Shown here piece by piece: positions 7,299-15,182 of a stretch of DNA of 26,411 bases. The DNA is from DALYDP01 sp964348685 (GTDB taxonomy: Bacteria > Patescibacteriota > Gracilibacteria > Peribacterales > Peribacteraceae). The stretch covers positions 1-26,411 of the forward strand of contig CAYGDM010000007.1 in assembly GCA_964348685.1 (NCBI GenBank). The letters run 5' to 3'. The notes under the pieces are model-generated. The model saw nothing but the letters and a program-made list of their open reading frames with translations, searched no databases and had not been told where the DNA came from. A program made the position numbers and the translations under genes. The stretch's first letter is position 1. Every line of letters begins with the position of its first letter.

Positions 7299-7352
7299 CT
7301 CTTATCCTGCGCCTGCCAACCGTCAAGACCGTGAACTTTGCTGTACGTACAG
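7299..7352 (-). promoter_or_regulatory. Promoter with upstream 12-bp palindrome for the Cys/His protein
   Basis: On the minus strand: -35 TTGACG (7321-7326), 16-bp spacer, -10 TAAGAG (7299-7304). Upstream is the perfect palindrome CTGTACGTACAG (7341-7352), an operator candidate. Confidence 0.45.
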
Positions 7353-7425
7353 GGCTCAAACTTGATCAAATTAGGTATCCGATCGCTTCCAATGACTCCC
7401 CATCCATGTTTATTGAACACATTTT

Positions 7426-8475
7426 TTACTCATCCTTGAGCGCCGTTCCCCACGCTCGGAGCGCCTGTACCAGGTCGTCGATATCGCCGTCCATCACGGC
7501 CGGAAGATTGTGGAAGTTCTCGCCGAGGCGGTGATCAGTGAGGCGGTCCTGCGGGAAGTTGTACGTGCGGATCTTGTCGCTGCGGTCGCCGGACTTCACC
7601 TGGCTCGAACGAAGGTCGCCTTGCGAAGTCTCTCGCTGCACGCGTTCATGTTCCGCGAGTTTACTGCGCAGCATCTCCATCGCGCGTTCGCGATTCTTGA
7701 TTTGCGATCGCTCGGTTTGGCACGCGACGACGATCCCCGACGGGAGGTGCGTCATGCGCACGGCGCTATCCGTCTTATTCACGTGCTGACCGCCCGCGCC
7801 GCCGCTGCGATAGGTGTCGACGCGCAGATCTTCGGTACGAATCGTCACGTCCTTTTGTTCTGCGACAGGGAGCACCGCGACCGACGCGGCGGACGTATGG
7901 ATACGGCCCTTGCTCTCGGTGGCCGGGATGCGCTGCACGCGATGGACGCCGCCTTCGTACTTCAAATGCCCGTATGCTTCGGCACCGTCGATCTGGATGA
8001 CCGCCTCTTTGATGCCGCCCTGGTCCGCGAGCGATGAATCGAGCATCGTCGCCTTCCAACCTTTACGCTCGGCGTAGCGAAGGTACATACGCAGGAGCTC
8101 CGCCGCGAACAGCGACGCCTCCTCGCCGCCCGCGCCCGCACGCACTTCGACGATGATATCTTTCGTATCGAGCGGGTCGCGCGGCGTCAGGAGTAGCTTG
8201 ATCCGTTCATCGAGCGCGTCGAGCTTCGCGCGCGCTTCCCTCTCTTGATCCGCCGCGATCTCGGCCATGTCCGGATCATTCTTCGCGTCTTCGGCGTCGG
8301 CAAGCGACTGCTGGGCGGAGGTCAGCTCTTGATGCAACTCCACCGCCGCATCCAGTTCGGCCATGCGTTTGCCGATTTTCGCCACCTCCGATGGCTGGTT
8401 GTACACGGCGGGATCCTGCAGCGAACGCTGCAGCGTCGCGTATTCGTCGACGAGGGGCTGCAGTCGGTCGCGCAT
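7426..8475 (-). CDS. prfA: Peptide chain release factor 1
   Basis: 349-aa class I release factor that recognises UAA and UAG and triggers peptide release on the ribosome. GGQ is at 228-230 within SGGAGGQHVNKTDSAVR, where the usual Asn-Thr-Thr is Asn-Lys-Thr. The stop-codon-reading tripeptide is PAT (184-186) in RIPATESKGRIHTSA, which marks RF1 rather than RF2. The N-terminal coiled-coil domain and C-terminal YNFPQDRLTDHR are present. It starts 2 nt after the TAA of the DUF5671 gene, so the two form an operon and prfA is likely translated by coupling. UGA also serves as a stop in this window, so RF2 should exist elsewhere in the genome. Confidence 0.97.
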   Translation of the reverse strand: MRDRLQPLVDEYATLQRSLQDPAVYNQPSEVAKIGKRMAELDAAVELHQELTSAQQSLADAEDAKNDPDMAEIAADQEREARAKLDALDERIKLLLTPRDPLDTKDIIVEVRAGAGGEEASLFAAELLRMYLRYAERKGWKATMLDSSLADQGGIKEAVIQIDGAEAYGHLKYEGGVHRVQRIPATESKGRIHTSAASVAVLPVAEQKDVTIRTEDLRVDTYRSGGAGGQHVNKTDSAVRMTHLPSGIVVACQTERSQIKNRERAMEMLRSKLAEHERVQRETSQGDLRSSQVKSGDRSDKIRTYNFPQDRLTDHRLGENFHNLPAVMDGDIDDLVQALRAWGTALKDE

Positions 8476-8477
8476 GG

Positions 8478-9569
8478 TTACTTAATGCTGCTTGGGTCCA
8501 ACGCTTTGAACACATAGCAGTGTTCGCCGGCCGGGTGGTTCCAGAAGATGTCGTAATCAAGGTCGCGAACGGTGTCGAACGTTGCACATAATTCGAATTC
8601 GTTCACCGGTTCACGGACGACGAGATACCCGTACAGATCCCCGGTTTCGGGATCACGAATCTCCGGACGCTGATATTCCGCCTTTTCCAGGACTTCATCG
8701 AGCGTCGACGGAATCGGGTTCGGCAGCGACGTGAACGGCTTGCCGTCGTTGTAGCGATCGCTGCCATCGTAGATGACGTTATAGATCTCCTGCTGGATCG
8801 TCCGCAGATGGTTCACGCGAAGATCATCCATGCGGCGCGCGCGCTGCGCCAACGGCGTGCCGGCGAAAAACATCCCCCATGCGATCACGCCGATCGCCAC
8901 GACCCACGCGCCGATCGCAAACGAGCGGTTCAATTGCCCTGTTTTCGGATCGTTCGGCGAAAGCTTCAACGCGAGGAAATAATATCCGAAGACGGAGCCC
9001 GCGACGGCCAAGACTGCCAAAACCTTGAGGATGAAGCGGATCGAAATCTCGCCTTCGAGGAGGAAAAACAGAAGTGTGATGCCGTCGCCGATGAGTACGC
9101 CCGCGGTGACGAAGAGCGTTAAGTACGTAAGCCAGCGGCGAACGGGACTCCACGAACGCTCGGGATTCTTCGCGATGTCACGGGTGATGAGCTTCGACAT
9201 CCACGCGAAGAGCGGGAACGATACGATGAGCATCGCGATGAACCAACGGATGAACGACGAATCGTCGTAATACGAAGGATCGAATGCAACGTCGGGAAAG
9301 AGGCGGTTGAGGTATTCGAAGAGCAGCACCAAGACGCTCACGACGCTTGCATAGAGCGTGACGAACGCGAGGAGGTGAAAGAACGCTTCGCGCGCGCCGC
9401 CGCGGTCTTCGGGCGCGGGTACCGGCATGTCGAGCGTGGCTTCCGACAACGCCTCCACGATGTCTTTCTCTTTCCACCCGGACGAAAGGAGGAGCATGCG
9501 GATGGTCTGATGGTCCATGCCCTTCGAACGGGCGTGGGCGATGAACGGCTGGAGGGTGGAGTGTTGCAT
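8478..9569 (-). CDS. DUF5671-type multi-pass membrane protein
   Basis: 363-aa integral membrane protein of unknown function. Residues 1-45 form a small helical module (ARSKGMDHQTIRMLLLSSGWKEKDIVEAL) of the kind seen at the N-terminus of several envelope proteins in candidate-phylum bacteria. About five membrane helices follow (roughly 65-87, 108-127, 147-172, 180-202, 218-240), then a periplasmic or cytoplasmic C-terminal domain of about 120 residues with CATFDTVRDLDYDIFW. The helical bundle resembles the DUF5671 family. The start follows a TGCTACCAT box by 7 nt. It is the first gene of a two-gene operon with prfA, an odd pairing. Confidence 0.7.
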   Translation of the reverse strand: MQHSTLQPFIAHARSKGMDHQTIRMLLLSSGWKEKDIVEALSEATLDMPVPAPEDRGGAREAFFHLLAFVTLYASVVSVLVLLFEYLNRLFPDVAFDPSYYDDSSFIRWFIAMLIVSFPLFAWMSKLITRDIAKNPERSWSPVRRWLTYLTLFVTAGVLIGDGITLLFFLLEGEISIRFILKVLAVLAVAGSVFGYYFLALKLSPNDPKTGQLNRSFAIGAWVVAIGVIAWGMFFAGTPLAQRARRMDDLRVNHLRTIQQEIYNVIYDGSDRYNDGKPFTSLPNPIPSTLDEVLEKAEYQRPEIRDPETGDLYGYLVVREPVNEFELCATFDTVRDLDYDIFWNHPAGEHCYVFKALDPSSIK

Positions 9570-9576
9570 GGGATGG

Positions 9577-9585
9577 ATGGTAGCA
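9577..9585 (-). promoter_or_regulatory. Extended -10 (TGCTACCAT) of the DUF5671-prfA operon
   Basis: On the minus strand TGCTACCAT ends 7 nt before the ATG at 9569. No SD is present; a leaderless mRNA is predicted. Confidence 0.6.
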
Positions 9586-9678
9586 CCGACGGGGAAATCC
9601 GTCGATTGAAGCGCCTATACAACTACGTATGGGCGACCCTTTCGTTACAGGAAAATGTCGGAAACGCCTCTCCGGGCC

Positions 9679-9687
9679 TGCTATCAT
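9679..9687 (+). promoter_or_regulatory. Extended -10 (TGCTATCAT) of mnmA
   Basis: TGCTATCAT ends 6 nt before the GTG at 9694, placing the expected transcription start at or next to the start codon. Confidence 0.6.
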
Positions 9688-9693
9688 CCGCCC

Positions 9694-10797
9694 GTGAAAA
9701 TCCTCGTAGCACTGTCTGGCGGCATCGATAGTTCGACCGTGGCGCACCTCCTGAAAAAGGAGGGGCACGAACTCGTGGGCGTGCGCTTCACGCTGTGGAG
9801 CGATCCGCTGGCGCCCGCGCTCGCGCAGGTCCTGCCGAGCAAGTGCTGCAACGCACAGACCGCGATGCGCGCGAAGGCGACGGCCGACGCGTTGGATATC
9901 CCGTACAAGATCGTCGACCTCGAGAAAGAATTCTTCGACAACGTCGTCGATCCCTTTTTGAAAGGCTACGCCGAGGGTCGCACGCCGAACCCCTGCATCG
10001 GCTGCAACCGCTCGATCAAATTCGGGAAATTGCTCGAACTCGCCGACGAACTTGGCTGCGAGCGCATCGCGACGGGCCACTACGCGCGGGTCGCGAAAGA
10101 AGAACTGGCGGACGGCACCGCGCGCCACCTGCTCCTTGAAGCCGTCGACGTCACGAAAGACCAGAGCTACTACCTCTATGGCCTCACACAGGCGCAGCTC
10201 TCGCGCGTGCTCTTCCCGCTCGGCGGCATGCGCAAGCAGGACGTTTTCGCTCTCGCGCAATCGTTCGGCGTGCCGTACGACGACGTGTCGTACACCGAAA
10301 GCATGGACCTCTGCTTCTTCCCGGAAAAAACACCGGACGCGTTCCTCAAGCGCCACCTCGAAAGCGCGATGCGACCGGGCAACATCGTCCGTCGCGACGG
10401 CACGGTCGTCGGAACGCACAACGGCATCCCGCTCTACACCGTCGGCCAGCGCAGGGGGCTCGGCATCGGCGGATTGAAAATCCCTCTCGAAATCGTCGAA
10501 AAACGTTCCGCATCCAACGAAATCGTCGTCGAGCCCAAGGAAACCGAACGCGTGTCGTCCATCGAACTGTCGGACGTCCGTTTCGTCTCATGGAAGCCGG
10601 TGGAAAACGACGAAACACCCTTCGAATGCCGCGTGCGGTCGCTCAGCCAGCGGATCCGCGGCAGCCTGCGCGTGACCGGCTCGACCGGCCGTTTTTCCTT
10701 CGAAACGCCCGTTTCACCGCTTGCCCCGGGCCAATCGCTCGTCTTGTACCGCGGGGAGGAGATCGTCGGGGGCGGGGTGATGGAACGGCCGCTCTAA
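9694..10797 (+). CDS. mnmA: tRNA-specific 2-thiouridylase MnmA
   Basis: 367-aa ATP-dependent enzyme that thiolates U34 in the anticodon of Lys, Glu and Gln tRNAs. The PP-loop is SGGIDSS (8-14). The catalytic cysteine pair is Cys101, in TPNPCIGCNRSIKF, and Cys207, in ESMDLCFFPE. ATGHYARV (126-133), KDQSYYLYGL (155-164) and YTVGQRRGLGIGG (248-260) are typical. The GTG start is chosen because an extended -10 lies 6 nt upstream and the MKILVALSGG strand begins there; a longer in-frame start at 9655 would precede the promoter. The full domain set (PP-loop, central, C-terminal beta-barrel) is present. Confidence 0.95.
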   Translation: MKILVALSGGIDSSTVAHLLKKEGHELVGVRFTLWSDPLAPALAQVLPSKCCNAQTAMRAKATADALDIPYKIVDLEKEFFDNVVDPFLKGYAEGRTPNPCIGCNRSIKFGKLLELADELGCERIATGHYARVAKEELADGTARHLLLEAVDVTKDQSYYLYGLTQAQLSRVLFPLGGMRKQDVFALAQSFGVPYDDVSYTESMDLCFFPEKTPDAFLKRHLESAMRPGNIVRRDGTVVGTHNGIPLYTVGQRRGLGIGGLKIPLEIVEKRSASNEIVVEPKETERVSSIELSDVRFVSWKPVENDETPFECRVRSLSQRIRGSLRVTGSTGRFSFETPVSPLAPGQSLVLYRGEEIVGGGVMERPL

Positions 10798-10838
10798 CGC
10801 TTCCCGAACGAAGAGGAATTCCACTACACTGACGGACC

Positions 10839-10874
10839 TTTCGGCGTGCACAGGAAGCCGAAATCTGCTATACT
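10839..10874 (+). promoter_or_regulatory. Sortase promoter: inverted repeat plus extended -10
   Basis: TTTCGGC (10839-10845) and GCCGAAA (10857-10863) form an 11-base-loop inverted repeat. It ends 2 nt before TGCTATACT (10866-10874), itself 12 nt before the ATG at 10887. The repeat could be an operator or the mnmA terminator. Confidence 0.5.
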
Positions 10875-10886
10875 GACTCGATACCG

Positions 10887-12215
10887 ATGCTCCAGGGAAA
10901 CACCTCCCCCCGCCGCGCCCGTTACGACAAAGATGGCAACATTGTCATTCCATCTGGTCTGTCGCTCGGTGCGACGCCCGCGCCGAAAGCAGCGCCACCG
11001 AAGCTCGAAGAAATTTTTTCGTTCCCGTCGATGCCCGTCGCGGAGCAGATAGAGGCTCCGCAAGAGCAGCAGATGGATACGATCCGATGGGGAGTGGCCG
11101 AAGAGCCGCCGGAAGATATTTCGACACTTCCGTGCGTCGAACGCGAGAACGCACGCAAACGCGTCGTCACGCAGCTCGATGTCGTCCGACGTTCGTGCGC
11201 GGCCGCGCTGAAAGATGTCGAACATGATGCGCTCGTCGCCGCGAAAAACGTGCTCGAAGAGAGCGAAAGACAAATGTACGCGACCGTCGACGACGGCATC
11301 CATGCGTCGTATGGCGCATGGGACGAACTGAAAAACGTCGTGAAATCGTTTGGGCGTTTCCTGTCGCAGCCGGTGCTCGTACCCGCGAGGAAGAAACGCG
11401 TGAAGCAGTACAGCCGTGGGACACTCTTCATGCTCGACATCGTTCGCTTCGGCGGCACCTTCGCCACGATCTTCGCCGTGCTCTTCTCGGCGATGAACTA
11501 CGAGAGCTTCGTCGCGATCGCCTCCGCGCGCATCGAGCCGATCCTTGCGTTCACGAACCTCGATAATTCCGCCTCGGTGCAGGCGTCCCTCGCGGAGAAA
11601 CTCCGCCAAGTCCCGATGCTCCCGACCGCGGGCGACGGAGACGAAGGGCTCGCGGCGCACCTGCCGGTCGTCGGTCCCCCGGGCGACCTGCTTATCATCC
11701 CCACGCTGAACCTACGCGCGCCGATCGTGTCGCCCCCGACGGACTCGCTGATCCGGGAAGACTGGGCGAAGCTCGAAGAAGACATCCAATTCAGCCTCCA
11801 AAGCGGCGTCGTGCACTATCCGGGCACGGCCGAACCGGGCCAAGCGGGGAACTTCTTCCTCACGGGCCACAGTTCGTATTTCCCATGGGCGGACGGAGCG
11901 TACAAATCGGTGTTCGCACGCCTCGGTGAACTGGACGTCGGCGACGAGTACTGGGTGTACCACGGCGGCGACAAGCACCGGTACGTGATCGAGAGCAAGA
12001 AAGAGATCGTCCCGAGCGACGTGTCCGTGCTCGACCAGCCCGTCGGAAAGCGCATCTCGACCATCATGACGTGCACGCCGGTGGGCACGACGCTCCGCCG
12101 CCTCATCATTCAGGCGCAGGAAGTCGACCCGATCACGGGCGAACCGATGGACGTCGGCGAACATCAGCAGCAGGAAGTCTTGCCGAGCATCAAACTCGAG
12201 GCCTTACCGATTTAA
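10887..12215 (+). CDS. Sortase with long cytoplasmic N-terminal region
   Basis: 442-aa membrane-bound transpeptidase that cleaves C-terminal sorting signals of exported proteins. Residues 1-180 are hydrophilic, helical and charged, with no signal sequence. A membrane helix follows (about 182-203), then an extracytoplasmic linker and a sortase beta-barrel (about 262-415). Catalytic residues are His328 (TGHSSYF), Cys396 (TCTPVG) and Arg404/405 (TTLRRL). The TCTPVGT-x-x-R arrangement is closest to class D/E or unclassified sortases. Typical sortases have only a short cytoplasmic tail, so the 180-residue N-terminus is odd. Candidate substrates are the two proteins at 20522-21799 and 21796-22641. 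A hairpin with a T-rich tail follows the gene. Confidence 0.88.
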   Translation: MLQGNTSPRRARYDKDGNIVIPSGLSLGATPAPKAAPPKLEEIFSFPSMPVAEQIEAPQEQQMDTIRWGVAEEPPEDISTLPCVERENARKRVVTQLDVVRRSCAAALKDVEHDALVAAKNVLEESERQMYATVDDGIHASYGAWDELKNVVKSFGRFLSQPVLVPARKKRVKQYSRGTLFMLDIVRFGGTFATIFAVLFSAMNYESFVAIASARIEPILAFTNLDNSASVQASLAEKLRQVPMLPTAGDGDEGLAAHLPVVGPPGDLLIIPTLNLRAPIVSPPTDSLIREDWAKLEEDIQFSLQSGVVHYPGTAEPGQAGNFFLTGHSSYFPWADGAYKSVFARLGELDVGDEYWVYHGGDKHRYVIESKKEIVPSDVSVLDQPVGKRISTIMTCTPVGTTLRRLIIQAQEVDPITGEPMDVGEHQQQEVLPSIKLEALPI

Positions 12216-12239
12216 GCATCTGTACTCGTTCCACGTGAT

Positions 12240-12270
12240 CGAGTGCAGTACACTCGACCCGTTCTTTTCT
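12240..12270 (+). terminator. Terminator after the sortase gene
   Basis: CGAGTG (12240-12245) pairs with CACTCG (12251-12256) around a 5-base loop. The T-rich CGTTCTTTTCT follows, just upstream of tRNA-Leu. Confidence 0.6.
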
Positions 12271-12279
12271 ATACACCGT

Positions 12280-12365
12280 GCCGTCGTGGCGGAATGGCAT
12301 ACGCAGGGGACTTAAAATCCCTAGCCCTCACGGGCTTGCTGGTTCGAGTCCAGCCGACGGCACCA
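12280..12365 (+). tRNA. tRNA-Leu (anticodon TAA), CCA encoded
   Basis: Acceptor arms GCCGTCG (12280-12286) and CGACGGC (12355-12361) pair perfectly, followed by A and an encoded CCA. The anticodon loop CTTAAAA carries TAA. A long variable arm (class II, GCCC-TCAC-GGGC type) and the canonical T-loop TTCGAGT confirm tRNA-Leu reading UUA/UUG. Confidence 0.96.
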
Positions 12366-12366
12366 A

Positions 12367-12375
12367 TGGTACAAT
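12367..12375 (+). promoter_or_regulatory. Extended -10 (TGGTACAAT) of yibE/F, abutting tRNA-Leu
   Basis: TGGTACAAT starts 1 nt after the tRNA CCA end and finishes 6 nt before ATG at 12382. Any -35 contact would lie inside the tRNA gene. Confidence 0.55.
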
Positions 12376-12381
12376 CATCGC

Positions 12382-13476
12382 ATGAAAAACATTCTGATCT
12401 CGCTTCTCATCGTCGTTGCTCCGTTCGGCGTAAGCGCACAGACGCAAACCTCCGACACCTACGCGACCGCCACGGTGCTGCAGGTCCTTTCGACGGAACA
12501 AGACGATGCGGCGGGATTCGACCGCACGGTGCAGCAATTGCTCGTGAGACTTGATGACGGATCGCAGGCGACGATGGAAAACGCCGCGATCGAAGGGCGA
12601 GAAAACATGCTGCTGAAGGTCGGCCAAACGATCGTGGTGGAACGCCTGGAGAAAAACGACGGCAGCGTCCAACTCCTCGGCCGCGAACCCTACCGCTTGC
12701 CGTGGGTCTTCGGCCTCATGCTCGCGTTCTTCGCGCTCGCGATCATCTTCGCAGGAAGAACCGGCTTCACGTCGATCATCGGCCTCGGCGTCAGCCTGGC
12801 CATCCTCGCGCTCTTCGTCGTGCCGGGCATCGGCAACGGCGGCAATCCCTTGGTTATCGCGTTCGTCGGCAGCGTTGCGATCGCCTGCACGTCACTGTAC
12901 TTAGCCCACGGGTTCTCGTTCCGCACGAGCATCGCGCTGCTCAGCACGCTGGTCACGCTCGCGTTGTCACTCGTGCTCTCCATCGTCGCGGTGTACCTCA
13001 CGCAGCTCTTCGGCGCGGGCGACGAAGCGACGATGTTCCTGCAACTCGGCCCATTGCAAGCCGTGAACCTCCGCGGCCTCCTGCTCGGTGGCATCGTGAT
13101 CGGCGCACTCGGCGTCTTGGACGACATCACGACCACGCAGACCGCAGCGATCAACGAACTTAAACGCGCGAATCCGCGCATGTCGCGTGCTGCGCTCTAC
13201 AGAAGCGGTCTCTCGATCGGCCGCGAACACATCGCCTCGCTCGTGAACACACTCGCGCTCGCCTACGCCGGCGCCTCTCTCCCTCTCCTCCTCCTTTTCT
13301 GGAGCGGCGCCGACGCACCGTGGTGGGTGATCCTCAACAACGAATCGCTCGTCGAAGAAATCGTCCGCACGCTCGTCGGCAGCATGACGCTGACCTTGGC
13401 GGTGCCGATCTCGACATGGTTCGCATGCCGCATGATGCACGGCGAAGGCTCGGCGAGCCACGTCCACGCCCATTGA
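12382..13476 (+). CDS. YibE/F-like membrane protein
   Basis: 364-aa protein. A signal peptide (residues 1-20, cleavage near VSAQ) is followed by a beta-rich extracytoplasmic domain (about 25-105) and 7-8 membrane helices (from about 109). The motif GALGVLDDITTTQTAAINEL and the following RSGLSIGREHIASLVNTLALAYAG are typical of the YibE/F family, whose biochemical role is not established. The protein ends with a His-rich SHVHAH tail. The start follows a -10 by 6 nt. The gene is convergent with the glycosyltransferase gene; only 12 bases separate the stops, with no terminator. Confidence 0.88.
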   Translation: MKNILISLLIVVAPFGVSAQTQTSDTYATATVLQVLSTEQDDAAGFDRTVQQLLVRLDDGSQATMENAAIEGRENMLLKVGQTIVVERLEKNDGSVQLLGREPYRLPWVFGLMLAFFALAIIFAGRTGFTSIIGLGVSLAILALFVVPGIGNGGNPLVIAFVGSVAIACTSLYLAHGFSFRTSIALLSTLVTLALSLVLSIVAVYLTQLFGAGDEATMFLQLGPLQAVNLRGLLLGGIVIGALGVLDDITTTQTAAINELKRANPRMSRAALYRSGLSIGREHIASLVNTLALAYAGASLPLLLLFWSGADAPWWVILNNESLVEEIVRTLVGSMTLTLAVPISTWFACRMMHGEGSASHVHAH

Positions 13477-13488
13477 GTACCCCACGCC

Positions 13489-15117
13489 CTACTCTCCCCC
13501 CGCCACGTCTTCCTCCGTGTACGTTCGTGCGAAACTTTTGCCCCGATAGACGCCGTTGATCCGTACGCCGTCGACGATCGATTCGTACAGGAGGGGAAGA
13601 TCTCCCGCGATATCACGTGAGCGGGTCAACACATACTGTGCACTCTCTTTGTCATCTGTTCGAATAATACGTTCGAGGGTGATGGGGAAGAGATTGTAGG
13701 CATTCACCATCGCGATGTTTTCATCGCTAAAGACGACGATGATGAATCGCGATTCGTTCCCGAGGATCCACTCGATCGATTGCTTGTACGAGAGCGCCCA
13801 ATAGTCGGGGTCGAAGTAGCGCTGCGCCGTCGATACCGGCATGAAACGCGAAAAGTACACGTTCTCGAACGGATGATTGCGGACCATCCAGATGCCGGTG
13901 CCGAGCATTTGCGCTGCCATGAACCCCGCCACGACGAGGGGCCCGAACTTCCCGAGATACCCCTCGCGGCTGGCGAGCACATGCACGAGCCAGCGCATGC
14001 CGCTTACCGCGATGAGGAGAAACGCCGGATAGACGAAGTAGATATGGCGCCATTCGGTGTAAATGCCCGCTCCTGTTGCCATGATCGAAAAAATGGGAAG
14101 AAAGAACCACAGCAGGAAGAGGACGCGGTCGCGCGTCTGCATGCTCCACGTTCGCACGTCCTTGATGACGAGCCAGGGGAGCACGGATACGCCCACGAGG
14201 AAGAAGACGCTGTACACAACCGGCACGGTGATCGCTATCCACACGGGGATGTAGTGCCACGGGAAACGGGTGTAGGTGCGTCCGAGAAAGTTCGTCGAGC
14301 CGGTGGCGAGCGAGCTCATGTGTTGGTATGCCTCGATGAAATGGCGGATCGGCGATTCCCAGAGAAACGGCCAGGAGGCGAACGTCACCGCTGCAAGCGT
14401 GATGAAAAACAGGGCGAGAAGCCCGGCGGAACGCGGCAGCCGGTCCTTCCACGTACATCGATTGTGCAACAGGTCGATCGCAAGGAAGAGAATCGTGAAT
14501 GCCGGAATGAGGAGTGCGGTCATGCGCACGGAAAGGGCTAATGCCGCGACGGACCCATGAAGGAGCGCGCTCCACCAGGTTCTTCTTTCCAGGAAGCGGA
14601 GGAGCGTGAAGATACCTGCGAGGAAAAGCGCGAGTTGGGGAATGTCGCGCGAGTTGTAGAATCCATGGGCAAAAAAGCGCGGCGTGAGGACGAGAAGCGC
14701 CGCAGTAAGAAGAGCCCAGCGCCAGTCGGCGAAGTGCCGCTTCGCAAGTGCATAGAGAAGTACGACACCGGACGCAAAGAACGCGAAACACACAAGGCGG
14801 CGGATGAGGATTCTCTGGTAGTTGTATTCAAACTCAAACGAGACCGTCATTTTCTGCATCGTGTACGTTGCGAATTCCACGAGCGGCCCATGGTATCGCC
14901 AATCGTCATTCTCGGGCCAGGGCGCATCCGCGAAAACGTAATTGTAGGTATCGCGCCCCAGCGCATCCATGATGCCTTCGTCATACGGAATACCGTAATC
15001 ACGAACGCTGAGCGCTCCGATACAGAGAAGCACTGCCAAGCACGCCAACGCGATCCATCGCCGAGGCGGATTTCCGGATTGAGTATTGACGAACAAGGAG
15101 GAAAGCCGCGCGAGCAT
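13489..15117 (-). CDS. GT39-type (dolichyl-phosphate-mannose-mannosyltransferase-like) membrane glycosyltransferase
   Basis: 542-aa polytopic GT-C enzyme predicted to transfer a sugar from a polyprenyl-phosphate donor to a cell-surface acceptor. After the first membrane helix (about 21-38), the first outer loop carries the acidic motif DYGIPYDEG (catalytic-type Asp46-Glu47). A later loop carries SRDIPQLALFLAGIF, the second conserved PMT-type motif. About ten more membrane helices follow, then a soluble C-terminal domain (about 410-542). The start at 15117 (MLARLSS) is chosen because TAGAAT lies 7 nt upstream; a longer in-frame start at 15186 would overlap the ZIP gene. The acceptor is unknown. 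Confidence 0.85.
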   Translation of the reverse strand: MLARLSSLFVNTQSGNPPRRWIALACLAVLLCIGALSVRDYGIPYDEGIMDALGRDTYNYVFADAPWPENDDWRYHGPLVEFATYTMQKMTVSFEFEYNYQRILIRRLVCFAFFASGVVLLYALAKRHFADWRWALLTAALLVLTPRFFAHGFYNSRDIPQLALFLAGIFTLLRFLERRTWWSALLHGSVAALALSVRMTALLIPAFTILFLAIDLLHNRCTWKDRLPRSAGLLALFFITLAAVTFASWPFLWESPIRHFIEAYQHMSSLATGSTNFLGRTYTRFPWHYIPVWIAITVPVVYSVFFLVGVSVLPWLVIKDVRTWSMQTRDRVLFLLWFFLPIFSIMATGAGIYTEWRHIYFVYPAFLLIAVSGMRWLVHVLASREGYLGKFGPLVVAGFMAAQMLGTGIWMVRNHPFENVYFSRFMPVSTAQRYFDPDYWALSYKQSIEWILGNESRFIIVVFSDENIAMVNAYNLFPITLERIIRTDDKESAQYVLTRSRDIAGDLPLLYESIVDGVRINGVYRGKSFARTYTEEDVAGGE

Positions 15118-15124
15118 TGAATAA

Positions 15125-15130
15125 ATTCTA
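15125..15130 (-). promoter_or_regulatory. -10 box (TAGAAT) of the glycosyltransferase gene
   Basis: On the minus strand GCTAGAAT ends 7 nt before ATG at 15117. No SD lies between. Confidence 0.55.
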
Positions 15131-15182
15131 GCCCAGCGAACGTGCATGTCCACATCCACGGAATCGTCGTTCGGGTGACGCC

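Noticed and set aside
9178..10419. Long minus-strand open frame across mnmA
   Set aside because: It overlaps the unmistakable mnmA coding sequence and the DUF5671 gene, and its translation is low-complexity Arg/Val/Glu/His.
10824..11660. Long minus-strand open frame across the sortase N-terminus
   Set aside because: Shadow of the sortase gene; the composition is typical of antisense translation and no start signal was seen.
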